Origin: Lentisphaeria bacterium UBA1724
GTDB taxonomy: Bacteria; Verrucomicrobiota; Lentisphaeria; Oligosphaerales; Oligosphaeraceae
Reading direction: 5' to 3'
DNA length: 6,970 nucleotides
Assembly: GCA_002315885.1 (NCBI GenBank)
Contig: DCIO01000018.1
Coordinates: forward strand, 1-6,970
The notes below the pieces were generated by a model that was given only the letters and a program-made list of their open reading frames with translations, ran no database searches and had not been told where the DNA came from. The position numbers were made by a program, and so were the translations under genes. Shown in pieces: positions 1 through 5,052 of the stretch; the stretch's first letter is position 1; the number at the start of each line of letters is the position of its first letter.

Positions 1-672
1 CGTATTCTGGTGGGACTCTCCGGTGGCGAGGACAGCTTCATTCTCATGGAACTCCTCCATGCTCTCAAACGCCGCATGCCCTTCACCATTGAAATCATCG
101 GCGCAACCATCGATGTGGGATACCCAGGATTCAATGCCACGCCTATCCAGGAATACGCAAAACAACAAAACTGGGAATACCACCTGAGACGAATCCCGCA
201 ACTCTACGACATGCTGGACCCCAATACCGTGGGAAACAAACCATGCCCCAGATGCTCAAGACTACGACGGGGACAACTCCATTTCCTCCTCCAGGAACTC
301 AACTGCAATAAGCTCGCGCTGGGACAGCATCTGGATGACCTCTGCGTCAGCTTCCTTATGAGCCTCTTCCACGGGGGCGGCCTAAAGACTATGGCACCCA
401 ATACACCCGCAGATGCCGGTAAAGCACGACTCATCCGACCGCTGTGGGGACTCCGTAAACCCGATATCCACCAGGCAGCGGAACTCTTCCATTTTCCCAA
501 GATCCACTCCTGCCCCTACGAGTCACTCCTGCAGGAACGAGGCGATAGACAATATCTGGAAAATCTCCTCAAAGAGCTGGAAACAAAATTCCCCGATATC
601 TACCAGTCAATGAGGCACTCCATGGGCGATATCCGCCTGGAACACCTCCTGGCAAAACCCTGCACCAAATAA
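1..672 (+). CDS. ttcA: TtcA-like tRNA 2-thiocytidine synthase (PP-loop ATPase), 5' end cut by window
   Basis: This enzyme family makes 2-thiocytidine at position 32 of certain tRNAs. It adenylates the base with ATP and passes on sulfur using a [4Fe-4S] cluster, in the cytoplasm. The frame is open from base 1, so the true start lies outside; a GTG at 10 is internal to the conserved PP-loop strand and is not the start. Visible signatures: PP-loop LSGGEDS near the left edge, the CPRCSRLRRG segment with cysteines at codons 244-246 and 253-255, ALGQHLDD, a glycine-rich SLFHGGGLKTMAPN segment, IRPLW, and a third cysteine (HSCPYE) at 511-513. The three cysteines match the cluster ligands of E. coli TtcA in order and context. 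Odd points: the usual lysine in SGGKDS is glutamate here, and the second histidine-type position of GHHxDD differs. It could be a TtcA-like paralogue with another substrate. It converges on the - strand cassette. Confidence 0.82.
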   Translation, partial: RILVGLSGGEDSFILMELLHALKRRMPFTIEIIGATIDVGYPGFNATPIQEYAKQQNWEYHLRRIPQLYDMLDPNTVGNKPCPRCSRLRRGQLHFLLQELNCNKLALGQHLDDLCVSFLMSLFHGGGLKTMAPNTPADAGKARLIRPLWGLRKPDIHQAAELFHFPKIHSCPYESLLQERGDRQYLENLLKELETKFPDIYQSMRHSMGDIRLEHLLAKPCTK

Positions 673-730
673 CACACCCAGGTCGTGTGCTCGGAGCGAC
701 AGCGCCGAGGAAGCCCCCCCCATCGTCAAA
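673..730. other. Convergent intergenic gap with two small hairpins
   Basis: The gap lies between the ends of two convergent genes. Two abutting stems are visible: CACAC (673-677) with GTGTG (685-689), then CTCGG (690-694) with CCGAG (705-709). The second can be extended inside by a short CG/CG pairing across a bulge. A run of eight C follows at 714-721. Neither strand has a U-tract next to a stem, so this is a weak candidate for a bidirectional terminator, or it may be a piece of a dispersed intergenic repeat. No coding potential is seen. Confidence 0.3.
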
Positions 731-1042
731 CTATTCGCATTCCTGGTAGGATGCACAGACCTGGTGATTGCAAATCATCTCTGCGGGAATCTCATCGTAT
801 GCCTCGCACTGCAATGCAGATTTCCGCTTGCAACAACTGAGACACTGGCTCTCCTTCTCACACATAGGGCAAGGACCGCCGCCAAAAATCACTTCGTCAG
901 GCTTCTGGACATAGACATCGCATTCCAAATCCAAAGCATTGCGATTCCCTACGTGGACACAATGACGGCATTCCGCTTTTTCAGAGGGAAAAACAGCTAC
1001 TAATGGCTCATTCCAATTGGGCTGGTGTTCAATCTCAGGCAT
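731..1042 (-). CDS. Small cysteine-rich protein with two tandem four-Cys modules; candidate partner or immunity protein
   Basis: I do not recognise a named family. The 103-residue protein has 12 cysteines and no signal peptide or membrane segment. Residues 25-61 and 67-99 are diverged copies of one module: CxxC, 8-12 residues, C[DE]xY, three residues, PxExI, five residues, C. The regular cysteine pairs suggest two zinc- or other metal-binding knuckles. The start is set at ATG 1042: a GAGGT sequence lies 6 nt upstream, whereas the GTG codon immediately before (1045) would be only 3 nt away. It follows the ADP-ribosyltransferase gene after a 21-bp gap, so the two are very likely co-transcribed and perhaps translationally linked. 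From memory, similar short C..C...C.A[YF]P.GIP.EI proteins occur beside phage-head and ADP-ribosyltransferase effector genes; this is unverified. Immunity, chaperone or substrate-binding roles are all possible. Confidence 0.75.
   Translation of the reverse strand: MPEIEHQPNWNEPLVAVFPSEKAECRHCVHVGNRNALDLECDVYVQKPDEVIFGGGPCPMCEKESQCLSCCKRKSALQCEAYDEIPAEMICNHQVCASYQECE
746..970 (-). repeat. Internal duplication inside the Cys-rich gene (copies 860-970 and 746-844)
   Basis: At protein level the two copies align at C25/C67, C28/C70, C41/C79, D42/E80, Y44/Y82, P48/P86, E50/E88, I52/I90 and C58/C96. From the third cysteine to the fourth the spacing is identical with no gaps (17 residues in both). 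Only the loop between the CxxC and the third cysteine differs, by four residues. The copies have diverged strongly outside these positions, so the duplication is old. Confidence 0.7.
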
Positions 1043-1048
1043 CACTTG

Positions 1049-1053
1049 ACCTC
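1049..1053 (-). promoter_or_regulatory. Shine-Dalgarno site (GAGGT) of the Cys-rich gene
   Basis: The - strand reads GAGGT, then six bases, then ATG at 1042. It sits inside the short gap after the ADP-ribosyltransferase stop codon (1066-1064). It decides the choice between the adjacent GTG and ATG in favour of ATG. Confidence 0.65.
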
Positions 1054-1063
1054 ACAATTTGTA

Positions 1064-2767
1064 TCATTCGTGGGAACTACTACTTGACGAAGACGACGCC
1101 CCAGGAATCGGTGCTTCCGCTTGCATCGCCTTATCTGCAGGCCCTGAAGCCACCGGAACCAGGCATTCTTCGGTCATCACATAACCACGCTCGGGATGAA
1201 TCTCAATATCCACCTCATAAAATGACTGCACTTCCCCAGAGAATTCATTTCTCTGCGCGACTTTTGCAAATCTCGAAACCCGAAAATGCGCCCCACGTTG
1301 CAAGAGACATTCGTATTCCGTACTAGGAGTAAAGTAGGAAAATGGTTGACAATAGAGCATCTTCGTTCCTTTGGGACAGAATACACGCATCTTCACGCCA
1401 GTGCCATCCTTGGGCAAAAACTGATTGCACCCCTTTTCATAATGACTGGTGGAAGTGAACGCAGGGAAATACCCCGCCTTCAGGGTCATGGCCGCGCATT
1501 CCTCTTCAGAAGAAATCCTTCGCAGGTCCTCGACACTACACCCTACCATCGCCGCCAACTGCTTCTCGCTTGTCCCCCGATACAAAATGAAATCCTGATC
1601 GGAACTATGCTTGTCTAGTTCTTCTGTCAACTCAGATATATGCCCTCTGGCACTCCCCAATTCCGCTCGATCCGGAATCGATATCGTCTTGTTGGCATCT
1701 GAAATCGTAACATCCCAACTGGTTTTGCCAACCCCAACAAAGGGCGAAGCATACGAATTGCCGTTAAACCCCGACAATGGAGCATTGATGTGATTGCTAT
1801 CCATTGTGTAGATATATGCCGCACGAGCTCCAACTTCCAACTGGTTGACCTGGGCAGCGGGAGCATCACGACGCAGAGTGTCATGCCACGCAGTCGAAGA
1901 GAGGTTCATCCCAGGCTTCGACGACAGAACGCTATGGGTAATCAAGGGATCTGAGGAAAACGGCTTGACGTTTGCCTTTGCATGCTCACTAAAAATGGCG
2001 TTGTTATACGCATGCAACAGCCCCTGGTATTCGCAGGTCGCCTTGAGCAACGGCTCATAAATGCGCCTCAGTTCCGCTTCATACGCCATACCCGCCTGTT
2101 CAAATTGATCAAGCTTGTCCAATTGCCTCTGGCATTCATCGCACACTGACTTGTATTGCAGGTCGCCTTCTGACAACAACTTGGAATACTTCTCTTTTTC
2201 AACCAGCCATCTCTCACGCATGGCATTTATAACACCCGTGCCACAGAGACGGGGATAATCCTCTACAGTGACCGGCTTGCCTGGAAACATACCAACAATT
2301 GGCTGAAACTGAGATTTCAATGCCGTCTTCTGTTGGTCAACCGATGCCCGGAGAGCACTTACCTCTTTTTGTGCAACTGCAATCAGATTCAAGTCCAAAT
2401 CAATGGATGCCAAGACTTTCTGAACCACACGAGCACTCAAGGGCTTGTTCACATTCAGAAACTTATCGCCCTCCATAGGGATGCCATCTTCCGCCAATGC
2501 CCGCAAGATATGCTCGGGAATGGCGAGGTTTCGTCGAGAATATACCGACGACACTGCCTCCCAGAAGATCTCCCGGGCCTGACGGTTGGCGCGCTTCTCG
2601 TCGTCGCTTTGGTGGATATGACGGACAATCCGATGTCCAAAACTCTCCGCCTTCACTTGGACTTGGGGCGCGTCACCTTCCTGACCGACAAAGACCTTGT
2701 CAGAATTCGAAAAATCCTGGTTTCGCCGGACCGCATTCCGAAAAGCGTCAATGTTTTCAATTGGCAT
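1064..2767 (-). CDS. C-terminal arginine-type mono-ADP-ribosyltransferase domain protein, probable effector or toxin
   Basis: The protein has 567 residues. The domain at about 370-525 fits the R-S-E class of ADP-ribosyltransferases (VIP2/C3/cholera-clan fold). These transfer ADP-ribose from NAD+ to a target protein, usually on arginine when the last motif is ExE. Key residues are Arg397 in LYRG, the FTSTS segment at 437-441, PFS at 475-477, and Glu484 and Glu486 in TEYECLLQRG. All elements are present, so activity is expected. Residues 1-60 are polar. About 60-122 is a helical segment ending in a KPLSARVVQKVL stretch, and about 125-260 is rich in charged helix with likely coiled coil. The last residues are Ala/Pro-rich followed by eight serines. 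No signal peptide, membrane segment or known delivery domain is visible, so the route of export, if any, is unknown. Start ATG 2767 has GAGGA 7 nt upstream. An intracellular regulatory modifier is the alternative to a toxin. The precise target is unknown. Confidence 0.85.
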   Translation of the reverse strand: MPIENIDAFRNAVRRNQDFSNSDKVFVGQEGDAPQVQVKAESFGHRIVRHIHQSDDEKRANRQAREIFWEAVSSVYSRRNLAIPEHILRALAEDGIPMEGDKFLNVNKPLSARVVQKVLASIDLDLNLIAVAQKEVSALRASVDQQKTALKSQFQPIVGMFPGKPVTVEDYPRLCGTGVINAMRERWLVEKEKYSKLLSEGDLQYKSVCDECQRQLDKLDQFEQAGMAYEAELRRIYEPLLKATCEYQGLLHAYNNAIFSEHAKANVKPFSSDPLITHSVLSSKPGMNLSSTAWHDTLRRDAPAAQVNQLEVGARAAYIYTMDSNHINAPLSGFNGNSYASPFVGVGKTSWDVTISDANKTISIPDRAELGSARGHISELTEELDKHSSDQDFILYRGTSEKQLAAMVGCSVEDLRRISSEEECAAMTLKAGYFPAFTSTSHYEKGCNQFLPKDGTGVKMRVFCPKGTKMLYCQPFSYFTPSTEYECLLQRGAHFRVSRFAKVAQRNEFSGEVQSFYEVDIEIHPERGYVMTEECLVPVASGPADKAMQAEAPIPGASSSSSSSSHE

Positions 2768-2838
2768 AGTGGTGTCCTCTCAAGCGACAAACTGCTTCAT
2801 CCTGAAGAAGAAATCAGAAACAAAATGAAGGCGCCCCG
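2768..2838 (-). other. Gap between kinase and ADP-ribosyltransferase genes, with ribosome binding site
   Basis: This is a 71-bp gap on the - strand. GAGGA at 2779-2775 lies 7 nt before the ATG at 2767 and supports that start. No convincing terminator hairpin with a U-tract and no clear -10/-35 pair is seen, so read-through from the kinase gene is plausible but not shown. Confidence 0.5.
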
Positions 2839-4860
2839 TTAATTCATGCAGCTCAGCAGTGTCTCAAAGAGTTCCCTACTCTTAATGGGCTTGGCAACAT
2901 GGGCTTTCATCCCATAAGACAAGGAACGCTGCCTGTCATCCACAGATGCGTTAGCAGAAAGGGCGATGATGGGGATATTGAGTTCCTTGAAACCAGGGAG
3001 ATTCAGGATTTCCGAGGTAGCCTTGTAGCCATTCATGACTGGCATCTGGATGTCCATCAAAATAAAATCGATGGACTTGGTCCCCTTCTTGGCCAGCATA
3101 TCCTGGACGGCTTCAATCGCCTCGGTGCCATCTGCGGCCTCCCCGACAATCAGCCCACTCTCCTCCAGAAGTTCCTTGGCAATCTCTCGGTTCAGTTCAT
3201 TGTCCTCCACCAGCAGAACATGCTTGCCCTTCAGCGAAGCCATACACGCCAACGGATTTTCATCAACCGACTTCATGCCGTCTTGGGCAATGCGGAACTC
3301 AAAATCCAGGGTGACCTTCGTGCCCTTGCCAGGCGCACTCTCCACCTGAATTTTTCCGTCCATCAAATCCACCAATCCCTTGGTGATGGCTAGACCTAAG
3401 CCCGTCCCCTGAATCTGGCTTAAAGTGGAATTGCGCTCACGAGAGAAAGCCTCGAAGATGTGCTTCTGAAAACCCTCGCTCATGCCAATGCCCTCATCCG
3501 TTACCACGAAGGTCCAATGCTGGAAACCAGACTGCTTAGAAGGGACGCTCTTGGACAGGAAATGCACCGTTCCTCCACGATGGCTGTATTTGATGGCATT
3601 GGTGAGGATATTCATCAGAATCCGAATTGCACGGACCTTGTCCACCCAAAGCGGCGTATTGTCCGATAGCTCATCCTCGCGTTCAACCACGAGTTTCACT
3701 CCATACTTTTGAGCAATGGGGGTAATAAAACCAACCAACTCAGTCATGGCAGTTTGGGGCAGAACGGGCTGCAAATCCAACTCAACCTGGTAATTCTCAA
3801 TACGGGACATGTCAAGCAAATCGTTAATGATGCCCAACAACTGCTCGCTGGCGTATGAGACTTTCCCCAGGCACTCGCTTAATTTGCCACGGTCGTCAAT
3901 ATTCTTCTTCGCCATATCCGTAAACCCGATAAGCGCATTCATCGGAGTACGAATATCGTGGGACAGATTGAAAAGGAAATTCGACTTGGCCTCGCTGGCG
4001 GCCTGCGCAGCCTGCAACGCATTCTCCAAGTCCTTCTGACGACGGACTTCTTCCCGAACACGGTCATCCACATCGCAGAAAATCAACAGCACATTCTCGG
4101 CCTCCGCGTCCATGGCCTCCGTCTTCGCAACAATCAGTTCCAGATATCTATATGACTCTTGACCCGTCAGGCTGCGGAACTGCACGCTGAGACGCTGGCG
4201 ATGCGACAACTCCTTCTTCAACGCATTGAAATCAAGGAGATTCCGCAAACGAGAACGATCCGCAGGATGCACCCATTCTTGAACGTAGATGTCAAGCACA
4301 TCCGCAAGACACAGGGCACGGGACAACAACTTTTTCACGTTCTCCGCATTTCTTTCGCCAATCATCAGTGTCGTGCAAACGCGCGTCTTCAAATTCACGG
4401 AATAAACACTGGAAAAATCCGAGACAATGGCATTTAGAATACAGACTTTCTGCTGTTCTTCCGTCTTCCGCTGATAGTGAACCACGTCCGTGACATTCTG
4501 ATGGCACCCTTCAATGCGAATGCCCTTCTCATAGGCGGGATTCCGCACCCCACCGCAACGCACAATTGTCGTGCCTTCCGTTGGATGATGCCAAGGATAT
4601 TGGACCTCCGCATGAACCCCAGAAATCATCTTCTCCACAGCAGCGGCGACTTCATCAAAATGGTGCGGATCAATATTGTCATACCAGGCGTGGTAAATCT
4701 CGTTGGGCGACTCATTCCCCGTGACGCCTAGCAGACGGCACATGGTCTCGTCCGCATACATCCGGGGATCGTCACCCTCGTCAAGCTCAAATGCCCAAAG
4801 CCCAATCTGTGCCTTTGCCAAAACATCCGATGTCAAAGGGACAGCACCAAGTTGTTTCAT
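2839..4860 (-). CDS. Cytoplasmic hybrid sensor histidine kinase (PAS - HisKA - HATPase - receiver)
   Basis: The protein has 673 residues and no transmembrane segment, so it should sense a cytoplasmic signal. A PAS-like domain at about 14-131 is followed by a second, more diverged PAS-like region at about 145-268 and a short coiled coil (about 268-295). The HisKA domain carries the phosphoacceptor His301 in SHDIRTPMN. The HATPase domain has its N box at Asn417/Asn421, G1 DEGIGM (455-460) and G2 GTGLGL (485-490). The C-terminal receiver (about 545-673) has the acidic pair Glu552/Asp553, phosphoacceptor Asp603 in LMDIQMP, Ser635 and Lys657. All catalytic residues are intact. There is no HPt or DNA-binding output domain, so phosphate must pass to a partner encoded elsewhere, or the receiver may act by autoregulation. 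It is the first gene of the - strand cassette, and the start at ATG 4860 has a strong GGAGGT 5 nt upstream. The ligand of the PAS regions cannot be told. Confidence 0.97.
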   Translation of the reverse strand: MKQLGAVPLTSDVLAKAQIGLWAFELDEGDDPRMYADETMCRLLGVTGNESPNEIYHAWYDNIDPHHFDEVAAAVEKMISGVHAEVQYPWHHPTEGTTIVRCGGVRNPAYEKGIRIEGCHQNVTDVVHYQRKTEEQQKVCILNAIVSDFSSVYSVNLKTRVCTTLMIGERNAENVKKLLSRALCLADVLDIYVQEWVHPADRSRLRNLLDFNALKKELSHRQRLSVQFRSLTGQESYRYLELIVAKTEAMDAEAENVLLIFCDVDDRVREEVRRQKDLENALQAAQAASEAKSNFLFNLSHDIRTPMNALIGFTDMAKKNIDDRGKLSECLGKVSYASEQLLGIINDLLDMSRIENYQVELDLQPVLPQTAMTELVGFITPIAQKYGVKLVVEREDELSDNTPLWVDKVRAIRILMNILTNAIKYSHRGGTVHFLSKSVPSKQSGFQHWTFVVTDEGIGMSEGFQKHIFEAFSRERNSTLSQIQGTGLGLAITKGLVDLMDGKIQVESAPGKGTKVTLDFEFRIAQDGMKSVDENPLACMASLKGKHVLLVEDNELNREIAKELLEESGLIVGEAADGTEAIEAVQDMLAKKGTKSIDFILMDIQMPVMNGYKATSEILNLPGFKELNIPIIALSANASVDDRQRSLSYGMKAHVAKPIKSRELFETLLSCMN

Positions 4861-4865
4861 GGTAG

Positions 4866-4871
4866 ACCTCC
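4866..4871 (-). promoter_or_regulatory. Shine-Dalgarno site (GGAGGT) of the histidine kinase gene
   Basis: GGAGGT on the - strand lies five bases before the ATG at 4860. It is the best ribosome binding site in the window and fixes the kinase start. Confidence 0.8.
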
Positions 4872-4994
4872 AGAGAAAGAAAAGCAGAGAAAACGAGCAA
4901 ATTCGGCTGTTTTCAGGGAAAATAGAGAAGGGAAAATTCCTTATCGCGCTACATTCTTAATCTACACAGTATTTCTTTCCATGATGGCCGTCTG

Positions 4995-5010
4995 ATGCAA
5001 TTTTTTGCAT
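4995..5010. promoter_or_regulatory. Perfect inverted repeat ATGCAA-N4-TTGCAT, candidate operator
   Basis: Six-base arms at 4995-5000 and 5005-5010 are separated by TTTT. The site sits in the 192-bp gap (4861-5052) between the divergent kinase and glycosidase genes, 42 bp before the glycosidase ATG. A further TTGCAT half-site lies at 5043-5048. Palindromes of this size next to carbohydrate genes are typical binding sites of dimeric regulators such as LacI-family proteins; that assignment is inference. The rest of the gap is A/T-rich near the kinase and shows no clear -35/-10 pair on either strand. Confidence 0.45.
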
Positions 5011-5052
5011 AAAAATTCTCTCGTGCCAGAACATTCGAACCGTTGCATCAAA

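Noticed and set aside
764..1326. Two + strand open frames (764-1003 and 1003-1326)
   Set aside because: They overlap the Cys-rich gene and the C-terminal catalytic domain of the ADP-ribosyltransferase on the opposite strand; the translations look random.
731..2767. Prophage origin of the ADP-ribosyltransferase pair
   Set aside because: ADP-ribosyltransferase domains do occur in phage-head proteins, but no head-morphogenesis domain, integrase, attachment site or other phage gene is visible here.
2333..2842. Open frame of 169 codons on the + strand
   Set aside because: It lies antisense over the N-terminal part of the ADP-ribosyltransferase gene and the gap; the protein has no recognisable motif and no supporting ribosome binding site, while the - strand gene has both.
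2899..3393. Open frame of 164 codons on the + strand
   Set aside because: It is antisense to the receiver and ATPase regions of the histidine kinase, whose conserved motifs prove the - strand reading.
5005..5052. TTG start at 5005 for the glycosidase
   Set aside because: The 16 extra residues look unlike a conserved N-terminus, there is no ribosome binding site, and the codon lies in the right arm of the palindrome.
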